Part shown: one piece after another, positions 1 through 12,800 of the stretch | How positions within the stretch are numbered: position 1 is the stretch's first letter | How the letters are laid out: every line of letters starts with the position of its first letter | NCBI GenBank assembly: GCA_963921825.1 | Contig: OY997596.1 | Location: forward strand, 31,983,932-32,047,931 | DNA length: 64,000 nucleotides | Origin: Erodium maritimum | Taxonomy: Eukaryota; Streptophyta; Magnoliopsida; Geraniales; Geraniaceae | Reading direction: 5' to 3' | Notes under the pieces: model-generated | Databases searched by the model: none | Seen by the model: the letters and a program-made list of their open reading frames with translations, nothing else | What the model was told of the DNA's origin: nothing | Translations under genes and position numbers: made by a program

Positions 1-715
1 AGCCTCCCCCATCCTCATTTTTTAACAACTGAAACTGAAGGTCATCAAAATTTAGCAACCTATAAAATTGTTTGGTTTTGGAACCTTACCTAACCTAGTC
101 AAACCAATCATTTTAGTTCAGTTATTTATCCAGTTAGTAGGTTTGTTTTGCTTTAACTTTTTATGGCTTAGTTAAAAATTTGCTATTAATAAGAACATAA
201 TTAATCACTAAAAAGGGTTAGGGTCGTGCCCTTCTTAGAGCTCCCGTTGATCAAGCTCCGGTGTAATCGTTTTCTCGGTCTCTTGGATCCCTTTCCTCTT
301 TGGAGAGAGTATCTTGTTTGATAAAATTTCCGAGCTTATCAAAAAATATAAATTAATCACTAAAAAGTTGACGATGAAATTACTAGAACAAGATGCAGAA
401 CCTTACGTAGTATAGTTACCTAAGAGTTATATACAATGTAGAGAGGACGTGCAGGAAATTTCTTTCGATACTTGTGTACATCAATGTTCTTAGATATGCA
501 TGCAGGACAACATATGAAGGATATTAAGATGTCTTTTAATTTGGAAGTTTGTTGGTAATGCCTGCTGCTCATTAGCCATATTATATCTCCAGCATGCCCA
601 TTCATTTTTTTTTTTACAGTTTTCTATTTTTATTTCATGGCCTTGCTATCCATTACATGCTAAATTATATGAAGTGCATTGTTTTGCATCAAGTATTGAC
701 TTGTATCATGTTCAG
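1..715. other. Intron 5' to the first visible exon
   Basis: No exon with convincing splice sites is seen here. The sequence is AT-rich and ends in a normal acceptor just before 716. It is read as the 3' part of an intron of the ZFYVE26-like gene, whose 5' exons are outside the window. Confidence 0.6.
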
Positions 716-853
716 GCTCAAGTGATGCTCTCTGAGATATACCCAGGGGGCTCTCCCAAGATAGGCTCTACTTACTGGGATCAAATCCATGAAGTTGGAG
801 TTATTTCTATTTCACGGCGTGTCCTTAAGCGTCTACTTGAGTTCTTGGAACAG
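716..853 (+). CDS. ZFYVE26-like: ZFYVE26-like, exon 1 of 25 in window
   Basis: Acceptor ...GTTCAG at 715, donor GTAAAA at 854. It encodes 46 complete codons (AQVMLSEIYPGGSPKIG...LLEFLEQ), phase 0 at both ends if the gene frame starts at 716. Confidence 0.85.
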
Positions 854-3800
854 GTAAAAATGGAAACCTTTTTGTATTAACCTTGAAACAGTTGCCTACT
901 TGGAATATTGCGACTTGATTGGTGATTGTTGAAGTGGCCCACATTGAAATTATGTGGGTTTATCATCTAATTAATTGAGATTATTTTGATGCCTCCACCA
1001 ATTAGCTTGAGCTTCTGGGTTGGATCGGCCATCAAAATGGTATCTACTTGGACATTGGAAGGATGTGGATTAAATAAACTGTTATTATACTAGTTGAGCC
1101 CTCCATCTTATACCTTATGCCTTTAAGTTGGAGTAAATTCAATGTGGTAACAGAGCTGCTCACCAGGCTGGCCTAGTTATCATGGAGAGAACTATCTCAT
1201 ATGTGATATTGTGTTAGAATCCTAGTGGGTTACCTGCTTGGGAGCAGGTGTGGGGTGGAGGTTCAGTTAGGGGTTAACATTTGGTTAAACTAGGTTAGGA
1301 TTTTAGATTAGATTTCCTATTTTTATTGTCGATAAAAATTGTATCAGAGCTGGTTTTGAGCATGTGATTTTGTATTCGAGTGCTAGACATTTCCTTAATT
1401 GGCCAGTGTGTACCACGTGTGATGCCTGCACATGAGGGGAGTGTTCAGCTGAAATATAATATTAAAAAAAGTTCCTGGAGAGGGAGCAACAAACTCTAAG
1501 CAACGTGTTATGGCGGATACAAGTTGAGAAGAAAAAAAGAAAGAGCAAAGGAGAGATCATAAGATACACATGAAGAAACCAAGGAAACCAGCCAGACTAC
1601 AAAGAGCAAAAGATAACAGACATGATAAAATAAAATCTCAAGGGAGATGGCGATCCAATGGAGAATTACAAGCACTCCACAGCGGCCCGAAGGTCCTGCT
1701 CATTCTCTGGAGCTCCAAGATATGCTCTTCTTCATTGGGATAATTGTCCAAAACTACCCTAAAGTTTCGTCCACAAACGTTTTGGTGCACAAAGTTTCGT
1801 CCACGCTCTGTGGCTACCCTAAAGTTTCGTCCACACACTTATGTCAGAAAAGCGGACGGAATATTCCGTTTCTGTTATGCATGTGACCCATGTGCCTGTT
1901 AAGGTAAAGTGAAATTACCATTTTACCCATAACATCTGAACCCTTTGACTTTTACAAAATCAATTTGTAATTTTATAAAATATGTTATAATTCAGATTTG
2001 TCTTTTAACCTTTAAATATAGGAATAATAATAAAAATGAATTAATTAAATAATTTATTTTGAAATAAATAATTAATTAAGTAAAAAAACTTAAAAAATTA
2101 ATAAATTTTTATTATTTTGAAATAATTAATTAAATATTTTTTTTTTGAAAAAATTAATATTGACAAATAATTTTTTTGAATTAATTAAAGCTAATTAAAA
2201 CATTAATGAGTTATTAAGGATTTAATGAAGGGGTATAATCGTCTTTCAATTCAAACATAGAAGGGTAAAATAGTCATTTCAGATTCTCCTGTTAAGTTTT
2301 CCTGACAGAAGTGTGTGGACGAAGCTTTGGGGTAGCCACAGAGCGTGGATGAAACTTTGTGCACCCAAAGGTTTGTGGACGAAACTTTAAGGTAGTTTTG
2401 GACAATTATCCCTCAAGAATGTGCGTTTAGTGACCACTTGATAAGCATCTAGAGACTGCTTGTTGAGCAATTGACTGCTTGGGCCTTTTGGGCTGGATTG
2501 GATTTAGCAGTAAACATTAGTACTTCATCTGACTAATTCCATACAAGCAGCTGCCTGAGAAATTAGAGAAATTAATTCTCAAAATTTTCCATGGAAGTTG
2601 TCTTACAAGTTGCTTTAAACTCTCTTCACAAATGCACTATATTCTATCAACAGCATCCTTTAACTGCTAAGGTTATGGCTCCTTTGGGCATCACTGAGGT
2701 TTATCTATTGTACTCATGGATATTTTGTAATTTATGGTACAAATGTAACAGAAGCCAGGGTTTTGCTCCTTTTTCAGATATCTCCTGTTTGTAGAAGGTA
2801 CTTTAATGTTCCTGATCCCTCATGTCAGTTGCTTCAGCCCGCCCCCACACCCCCCCCCCCCCCCCCCCCCCCAGCTGTTTTATACTGTTTTCTTGTGTTA
2901 CATAGTTTCTTAAAAGTAGACTTGATTTACTGCTAGGCCTCGTTTTCCATAGGAAGTTCGATTTGTCTAATGTCATTTTTAGATTTCTTTTCCCGGTGTC
3001 ATAAAACATCTGTGCTGTATACAACCCTCTCCTAATATTTTTCTTTGAGGCAAAGTTATGGTTCCCATTTCCCAACTTTTGTAGATCACTCCTTAGTTGA
3101 ATGGAGTAAACTTTTTTGGTGAACTACAAGTTTATTTAAGCTATAAAGAACTCCGAAGTTCAGATATCTGTCGCTTATACTTTTCTTCAAAACAAGAATA
3201 TGAAAGAAGAAATATTGTACTTGCAGGACAATTTTAGTTAGCAGACACACTGTTTATCTGAAACCGCCTTAGTGGCCGAACAGCCCAACCCTTGGAACAT
3301 ACTACAACCTAACAACCTAGGTGCAGATACAATTAGGAACCGGCAAGATTCATTGCACTTACATCATTATCTTATCTCCTCTCTGTAGTAACTTACAGTA
3401 AACTGTTCCATTTATGTTATTAGGGTTAATTGTCCAAAACTACATTAAAGTTTTGTCCACAAACGGGTGCATGCATAACGTTTTGCGCACGCTTTGTGGG
3501 TGCACTGAAGTTTTGTCCATGACTTTTTTAGTTTGGACGTAATAGGGATGTTCCGAATGATGCTCTGGGCAGTGCTTCCCGGATTCAATAGATTTGTGAG
3601 CAATACATAATGCACCCACAAAGCGTGGACAAAACTTCAATGCACCCACAAAAGCGTGGACTAAACTTAAGTGCACCATACAACGTGGACAAAACTTTAT
3701 GCATGCATCCGTTTGTGGACAAAACTTTAATGTAGTTTTGGACAATTAACCCATGTTATTATTATTGAATCTCCTCTCTGGTTAATTTACAATCAACTGC

Positions 3801-6800
3801 TACCTAATTAGCCCACTTGGCTGGCCTAGTGGTCAAGTGAGGACTCACCCGTAAGAGACCATTGTTCTATTTCCTTTTCTGTGCATTTCTATTTTCCTAC
3901 AATTTCTTACATTTAGCTCTTATTATTTTAGTTTACCTTTTCTGGGTGCACGAAGGTACTTCAAATGCTTTAGAAGAAATGCCAACTTACTAACCATACT
4001 CATGAAATATTCCTTCAGGATCATCCTCCATCTCTACAGTCTATGTTGTCAGGGGAGTTCATCATTTCATCATCAAGGGAGTCTCATCGACAGGGTCAAA
4101 GAGAACGTGCTCTTGCCATGTTACATCAGATGATTGAAGACGCTCACATGGGCAAGAGACAGTTTCTGAGTGGTACCTTTCTCTGATTTCTTCTTCTTTT
4201 TTACGAGTGTGGGTGGGAATGATGTCATGCAATTTTATACCACATTTATTTTGTTTGAGGATGCTTCATCTTATGAAATATTAGGTAAACTACACAATCT
4301 TGCAAGAGCTGTTGCTGATGAAGAAACAGAACTAAATTTTAGTAGAGAAGGCCAGTACACTGATCGTAAAGTTTTTATACATAGTGACAAAGATGGGGTT
4401 CTTGGGCTTGGTCTGAGAGCAAGCATTCATATGCCTTTAAATTCAACCTCTGGAGAAACTAGTTTAAAGTCTGTCAGTTATGATGTAAAAGATACTGGCA
4501 AGAGATTTTTTGGTCCGCTAAGTACCAAGTCCACGACGTATCTATCACAGTTCATTCTCCATATCGCTGCAATTGGTGACATTGTTGATGGGACTGATAC
4601 CACTCATGATTTCAACTTCTTCTCTCTCATATATGAGTGGCCTAAAGATGTAAGTCAGTTTGTTAAACTAGTTATGCATTGAATGCTTAAAGGTTAGCTT
4701 TTATTAGTTATAGATCTTCTGGTTCAAAATATGATCTGGTTGGAAAGAGGATAGAAATGTAAGACTTGAAGCCTGGAAAATTTTCTAACTAACTTATATG
4801 ACTAGGTTAAGGTGTATCAGCATAAGTAACAGCGTTTGCTTTTACTGTGCCAGATCCGTGCTTTTAAAAATGTGGTACAAAATAAAAAAATAAAGGGTTA
4901 ATTGTCCAAAACTACCCTAAAATTTCGTCAACAAATGAAATGATGCACAAAGTTTCGTCCACATTGTGTGGCTACACTATAGTTTCGTCCACAGACTTCT
5001 GTGAGGAAAACTAACGGAATATGCCGTTTCTGTTATGCATATGACACATGTGCCGGATAAGGGTAGAGTGAAATGACCATTTTACCCTTCTTCAACCCTA
5101 ACCATTCATTTGATCCTTTAAAATTACAAATTTACCCTTATTTAGTTATAAAAGAATAAAGAAATTAATTAAATAAAAAATCAGAAATCAGAAAAATAAT
5201 AAAAATTCAATTTAAAAACCCACAAGGGTAAAATAGTCATTTTCAGTACTGCTGTTAAATTTTCCTAACAGAAGTTTGTGGACGAAACTATAGTGTAGCC
5301 ACACAGCTTGGACGAAACTTTATGCATCATTTCATTTGTGGATGAAACTTTAGGGTAGTTTTGGACAATTAACCCCCCCAAAAAAAATGTTTAATTTATG
5401 TTTTTGAAATACAACCCTACTAAAATAGATCAGCAAACAATGATTGATGATCTTTGAGCAGCATACCTCGTAGAAAAATTACAGCAAGAATAAAAGATTG
5501 ACAGAAAATGAGAGCGAAATAGAGTAATAAAGAGATGACTAAATGCAAACCTTGGTGGCTTCAGGTTTGGTGTCTGAAATTTTGGTGGTTTGCAACTAGA
5601 ATACAAATTGTTTTCTGCATGTAGCTATTTGTTGCATATAGATATTTCACTTTTATTTTGTCCTTTATTTTATAACCATAATAGGAGTGTAGAGATACCA
5701 TTTAGCCTTTTACCTGGAATACAAAAGCCCAAGATAAACCATTTTTTTTACCTATGACCAACTGTGCGCCTTGTCGTGCCACATGTCTCTACAAGTGGCG
5801 CGATAAAGGCGTGCCTTCTGCAAAGTGTCATGCCTTGGGTGGCCTAGAAGTGAGGATCGATGGCGATGTAGGCCTAGACTAGTATAGACATGTTCCCGTC
5901 CTCATCTCTCAAAATCCATATTATATCTTTATTTTCGAAAGAAAATACAATACTATGTCTATGCTCATATGGTGGATGTCATCATTATTTTCAGGGCCAT
6001 TTCATTATTGCCAATCTTTTGTGAGATAGGATTCTCTTTTTTGCAATTTTCTGGGCTATCACTTTAGGTCTACCTAGGGTCATATCCCTAGTAGATATTC
6101 AATAGGTTGGATTGTTTTGTTACTTCTTTCTTTGTGTTTTTACTGTAACCTTTTCCTCTTCCATATGATGCATTTTTATTACATTCTTTTCATATCTTTC
6201 GGGAAAAGAAGTTCATTAGTCAGACCACTTTATTTGTACCCACAATTGATGCTCATACCTGTTCCCTGGCCATAGTCAAATTAATATCAAATATATATTT
6301 GCAATGAAGGTTTTGTACATTCGTTGGACCCGTAGAGATTGCTTTAAGACCGACCCTCTTGCAGTACGAGAGTGCGTTTGATGATGTGTGAGCCCGTTGC
6401 TGTTCTGTTTTTGTTTTTAGTTTCGGCTTGGTTTGTGTAGTAGGTTGTTTCGGTCACAGTCTTTTTATTTTCGTTTTATGTGCGCTTTCTGTTTTTCGCT
6501 CCTTTTGAGAGGGAGATTGTGTTCGTCTTTGAGGATAGCCTTAATTGGCAGTCTTCACCTTTTATCTCCGTCTTGGAGAAATTAGGTTTAATAAATTTGC
6601 GCTTATAAAAAAAATATTTGCAATGAAGGTTTTGTACGTTGTATTAACCAACCTATTTTGGTTAGAATCTTACAGCTGAAAGTCTTGTGAAATCTATTTT
6701 CGATTAATATACTGATGGAAGCTGTATGAGAAATTTGAGGATTTGTTTTTCTAATTTACAAAAAAACACTCTAGGCAGAAATAAGTTACTGGTTTTAAGC

Positions 6801-9800
6801 AGCTTAAGTATCTCCTGTATGAATTAATTGCTTCATGTTAATGCTTAATTGCTGTGCTTGCAGCTTTTAACTCGACTAGTTTTTGATAGAGGCAGCACTG
6901 ATGCAGCAGAAAAGGTGGCTGAAATCATGTGTGCTGATTTTGTTCATGAAGTTATTTCAGCATGTGTTCCTCCAGTCTATCCTCCACGATCTGGTCATGG
7001 ATGGGCATGCATTCCAGTCATTCCTACATGTCCAAATATCAGTTATGAAAACAAAGTACTCTCCCCCTCTTCTAAAGGAGCTAAGCCTAATTGTTACAGC
7101 CGTACCTCAGCCATTCCGGGAGTCCCTCTATATCCTCTCCAGTTGGACATAGTAAAGCATTTGGTCAAGATATCTCCAGTGAGGGCTATATTAGCATGTG
7201 TGTTTGGGAGTAGTATATTATACAGTGGGAGTGACTCTTCCATATCCAGCTCCTTGAATAGTGAACTATTGCAGGCTCCTGATGCTGACCGGCTGTTCTA
7301 TGAATTTGCTCTTGATCAATCTGAGAGGTACTGTGCATTACCCAAGATTACCTCAGTTGATTCGCATTGCACTGTCTATTTTCACCCTTGATTTTGATGT
7401 TTAGATTTCCAACTTTGAATCGATGGATACAAATGCAAACCAACCTTCATCGAGTTTCGGAGTTCGCTGTCACTGCTAAGAAAACAGCTGATGATGGCAT
7501 AGTTAGGCTTGAAGCTAGGACTGCTATCAAGCGACTTTGTGAACATGACAGTGATGCCGAGTCTGATGCTGATGACATTGCTGGTAGCACAAACATTCTC
7601 ACTGCTTTGCCAGACTGTCCGGGTGGTCATGATCCAGAGCTTAGCCGTGATTCTCCAAATTCTGAAATTGCTGATATTGATTCTACAGTTTTCCTTTCAT
7701 TTGATTGGGAGAACGAAGAACCATATGAAAAAGCTGTAGAGAGGTATAATGTTGCATTCCTCGTTCCAGCTTTTTTACTCTTCGTTGTTGGTTATCTCAT
7801 TTAGTTAGATAGTTTCCACTTGGGCTCATCTGTTAGGAGCCTAAATCCGACCTCAATAGTGTCAGTAGGTGGCTTGTTGTGATTTTAGTAACAATCCAAT
7901 TATATGGGAAAGTAGCGAAATATTAAACTTAGGATGAGTGGTGCTAGTGGAGAAGGATATGAGCAGATAAATATACCAAATAGATTTGGTTAGATGAATA
8001 ATGTACATGTGTAATGAAACTTTGACAAACAAATTTGTAACATGAGATTTGCATGAGAAGAGAGGTAAACCGGTCTAACAAGTATCCTAATACGCCTGTT
8101 TTATGTTGAGTTCATTCTGTTTGTACAAGGTCGAGGTTTGTTCCACGGTTAGTATTACAGCTCGATCCAACCCAAGCGAACACTGGCCCTCACCCCTGGT
8201 GCACGCTGGGGCACCTAGGGGAACATCCTGCACTGACCCAAACCAGCTCCATTACAATGTTAAAACCCGATCCTACCCAAAAGCTTAAGCTGATAAGTGG
8301 AGGCCTCAAAATACATATCAAGTGGTCACTAAATCCACATTCTTTCAGTGTGATACTTAAACAGTTTGGTTCATGCTTCAACTGTTACCATGGCAATTGG
8401 AATAACAAAATGTTGATTTTCCATTTCTGCTTTTTAACAGGTTGATTGACGAGGAGAAACTGATGGACGCTCTAGCTCTTTCAGACCGCTTTTTACGTAA
8501 TGGAGCCTCAGATCGTTTGCTTCAGCTACTTATTGAACGTGGGGAAGAAAACAATTCTATCATAGGACAGCCTCAAGGCTATGGAGGCCACAGCATCTGG
8601 AGCACTAGTTGGCAGTATTGCCTACGGCTGAAGGATAAACAACTGGCAGCTGAACTTGCTCTCAGGTAAGTCAAAAAGGGTTTTCGTTGTGAAAGGAATT
8701 TGAAGTGCGAAAGATGAATGTCTCTATAAAGCGTTTCTGTTAGACTTTTTGTGACCCACGTGTCCTGAAAATTAGAACTCCTTTCCCAGTTAGAGAAATG
8801 CTCCTTCTGTTGGTTTAATTAGTTCAGTTGGAAATATTGTCTGCTTCCAGTCTCCTCTTGATTTTTTTTAACATACCTTTGTTATCATATTGAAATTAAT
8901 TTTGTCTGCCCTTTTTCTTAGTGGGCTCTTGTTATGCGATTTTAGTCAATTTCTACCAGTTAAATTATTTCAGTTATTTCTGTTCTCTTATTTCTGCCAG
9001 GTATATGCATAGATGGGAACTTAATGCTGCTCTAGATGTTCTTACCATGTGCAGCTGCCACCTATCTGAAAGCGATCTGGTTAGGGATGAGGTACAGTTT
9101 CACTTTTCATCTTCATGTTTAATGCTTAAATTTTCTGTTTACCTTCTTTTGCTTGTAGTTTTATATGACTCATTATCGTCACATAAATTTTGTGGTTATT
9201 TTTACTTTTCTTATCCTCTATAATGTAATATAACTCTTTGGAATGTAATAGGTCTTGCAAATGAGACAAGCGCTGCAGCGGTACAGTCACATATTAAGTG
9301 CGGATGATAATTACCGTAGCTGGCAAGAGGTTGTTAATTTCTCTTATTTGTTGAAAAAAAATGAATATAGTGTATCAATAAATATCATTTCTCCTCATAA
9401 GTTCTTTCTTCAAACTTCAGATTGTCTATACCTCTATTTGCTTTTGTTTTGTTTAACATATTCTTGAATGTACCAGGTTGAATTGGAGTGTAAAGTTGAC
9501 CCTGAGGGATTGGCACTTAGATTAGCAGGAAAAGGAGCTGTATCTGCTGCTTTAGAAGTGGCGGAAAGTGCTGGATTATCAATAGATCTGCGTCGAGAAC
9601 TGCAGGGTCGACAACTTGTGAAGCTTCTTACTGCTGACCCTCTAAGTGGGGGAGGTCCTGCTGAAGCTTCACGATTTCTTTCGTCACTACGTGATTCTGA
9701 TGATGCTTTACCAGTTGCAATGGGTGCAATGCAGCTATTACCCAATCTACGGTCGAAACAACTTCTCGTAATTTGATTCTCTTTTTTACTTGCTTTAAAG

Positions 9801-12800
9801 TGTATATTGCTTTCTACTTTGAGGTTGTGTTCTCTCAGTATGACTTGCAATTTTTCTTTGAAAAGGTCCACTTCTTCCTGAAGCGTAGAGATGGTAATCT
9901 GTCAGATGTTGAGGTTTCGCGGCTTAACTCGTGGGCATTAGGTCTTCGTGTTTTGGCTGCCTTGCCATTGCCATGGCAGCAAAGGTGTTCTTCCCTCCAT
10001 GAGCACCCTCATTTGATATTAGAGGTCTTACTCATGAGAAAACAACTGCAATCTGCTTCTCTGGTATGAGATCCTTGGTTACAAAGTGCTATGATTCGTG
10101 ACCTCAAATAAAACTATGATTATACTTTTCATTTAACTACATCTATCAGTTTCTCTGTCATAAAAGCTTGCCCAACATAAGTTGGGCCAAGTGGTAAAGA
10201 GCTCACTTCTACATAAATGAGATCTTGAGTTCAAAGTCAAACCTTGGTAGATGCAAATGGATGATAAAAAAACATGTCATAAAAGCTAATTATCGTGGGA
10301 AGTTACTATATATATGTATGATTATGCCTTGTTTATTTTGTACTCCGTCCGTGCCAAAATAAGTCTCATTAGTCAAATGCTAAATCTTAAAGATTGAAGT
10401 CTTTGTGCTTGACTTTCAACCCCTTTACCCTATCTGCTCCCACTTGCTCACCATTCAAGTTATTATAACTATCTTATTGAGGGGTGTTATTGGAATTTTA
10501 TGCTTCATAGTTACCTTTGTAGAATGTGGGCGCTTATTTTTGGGACATCCATTTTTGAAGAAAGTAGGACTCTGATTTTGTGATGCAGGGAATATCTATT
10601 TTATGTTGCTGATAAACATCTTGGGTCATATATTTGAATTGGCAGATTCTTAAAGAATTTCCTTTACTGAGAGACAACGATGTTATTATTGCATATGCTG
10701 CTAAAGCTATCTCAGTAAGTATAAGCCCTCCTTCTAGAGAACCTCGGATATCTGTATCTGGTACAAGAACAAAGCTGAAAACAAGAACAGGTGCTCCTGC
10801 AAAGTCATCTTTCACAAGTAGTTTAAGTAACTTGCAAAAGGAAGCTCGGAGAGCATTTTCTTGGACACCACGAAATGCTGGGGAGAAGACCGCTCCTAAA
10901 GATGTTTACCGGAAAAGGAAGAGTTCTGGATTGACACCGTCCGAAAGAGTTGCTTGGGAAGCAATGACAGGAATACAAGAAGACCGTGTTTCATCACTAT
11001 CTGCAGATGGACAAGAACGACTTCCATCTATTTCAATTGCTGAAGAATGGATGCTAACAGGTGATTCAATCAAGGATGGGGTTGTTCGTTCATCTCACCG
11101 TTATGAAAGTGCTCCTGACATTATTCTCTTCAAGGTATATTACTGATACATCATACAAGATTACATGTTAATATAAAATCATATTACAACTTTGCTTGGA
11201 CGTGGTTTGTCCATAAAGCATATTTGGTTGCTAAATATCAGTTAAACAAGTTGCATGTGCTTTTTGTTTAAATTGGATTAGGTTGTTGCCAAAACGTGTG
11301 AATGGGTATCGTCAATATTGTAATCAGTTTAGCTATCAATTTTTTTTTGTAAGAATCTGTTATGGTCCTGCATTCTGGATCACGTTATAGAACCGAATAC
11401 AGGCTCGTTAGAAGGGAACCCGAAGACCTCGTGGTACAAGCTCATTATAGAGAGAACTCGAAGACCTCGTAGAGACCGAAGTATTTTATTCAATTCTCAA
11501 GTTTGTTTATTTCATTCTACTCTCTTGGTATATATAGCCAAGAAGGTTACTTAGTGCCCAAGTCCTAATACAACTTTAAGTAATAAACCAGGTTACCCAA
11601 TTCTCAACTTTCCAAATCCTAATACAATTCATTAACTAAAAGATATTAATTAAAAATGGAAATCAAATCCCACACCACCCCGGCCACAATTGCTGGTGGG
11701 CTTATCCCACCTTCTACCGGTCCGTACGGCCCATACCGTCACCCCCCCTTGCACACGACACTTGTGACCCGAACCGTATGCTTCATCCTCACTAGGGGCT
11801 TCCTCATCATTGATTTTTGCTGTAGTAAAAGGCTTGATCGTCCCAGCAGTTTCCTTAGCGGTAGGAACTGGGTTCCCAATCTCAGCAGCTGATTGATTTC
11901 CAAAAACATGCTTATGGTGGCCAACCTGCACAAGGACAGAGATAAAATCCGTACCCTTGTCCTCCTTTGACTCGCCCAGTGTAGCCCTTGACAGATGCAA
12001 CAACTTCTGATCATTAGGGTTCACCTAAACGGTCTCCTGAGCCTCGACTGTAACACCGCAAAATTCCATGGATAACGGCACAAAAGAACCTAGGGTTTCT
12101 TGCTGTTGTCCATTGCCCGTAAAATTCTCCTCCTGTCGGATCGCCAGTGCCTTGCCGGACAAGGAATCGATCAACGCCCGGACCTGCACTGCCTATTCCT
12201 GAACCAGCGCCATTGTCTCCTTTTTCTTCTGCCAATCAGCAACATACATGGCCAGGAAGTCGTTGAACCGCTGCTCCAAAGACTTCAGTGGCTCCATATC
12301 GCGTGGCTCTGATACCAATATGTTATGGTCTTGCATTCTTGATCGCGTTATAGAGCCGAATACGGGCTCGTTAGAAGGGAACCCGAAGACCTTGTGGTAC
12401 GAGCTCATTATAGAGAGAACTCGAAGACCTCGTAGAGACCAAAGTATTTTATTCAATTCTCAAGTGTGTTTATTTCATTCTACTCTCTTGGTATATATAG
12501 CCAAGAAGGTTACTTGGAGCCCAAGTCCTAATGCAACTTTAAGTAATAAACTAGGTTACCCAAATCTCAATTTTCCAAATCCTAATACAATTCATTAACT
12601 AAAAGATGTTAATTAAAAATGGAAATCAAATCCCACACCACCCCGGCCACAATTAATGGTGGGCTTATCCCCCTTCTACCGGTCCGTACGGCCCATAACA
12701 GAATCATGCGAAGCTTGTTTGATTTGTTGCAGCTTTAGTATTTGGAATTCTCACAAACCCGCACAATTAGCTTGTCTCTGTCTATACACCTTCTCTTAAC

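Larger units (their letters stand above)
11353..12705 (-). mobile_element. TR-GAG retrotransposon element 1
   Basis: Two LTRs, 11358-11741 and 12321-12700, nearly identical by eye, flank about 580 bp. The 5-bp target duplication GAATC sits at 11353-11357 and 12701-12705. On the - strand the LTR begins TGTTATGG and ends CCATAACA. A primer-binding site TGGTATCAGAGCC (tRNA-iMet type) follows the 5' LTR at about 12304-12317, and a purine tract AAGGGGGGGTGA precedes the 3' LTR. The interior holds only gag-like remnants (MEPLKSLEQRFNDFLAMYV at about 12.3 kb) and no pol. It lies in intron 11, antisense to the host gene. Confidence 0.88.

Noticed and set aside
2803-3075. - strand frame with a poly-Gly run
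   Set aside because: The Gly run is the poly-C tract read in reverse; the rest is intron DNA.
4170-4682. 170-codon + strand frame as a stand-alone gene
   Set aside because: It is intron 2 plus exon 3 of the ZFYVE26-like gene read without splicing; splice sites at 4285 and 4649 restore the family sequence.
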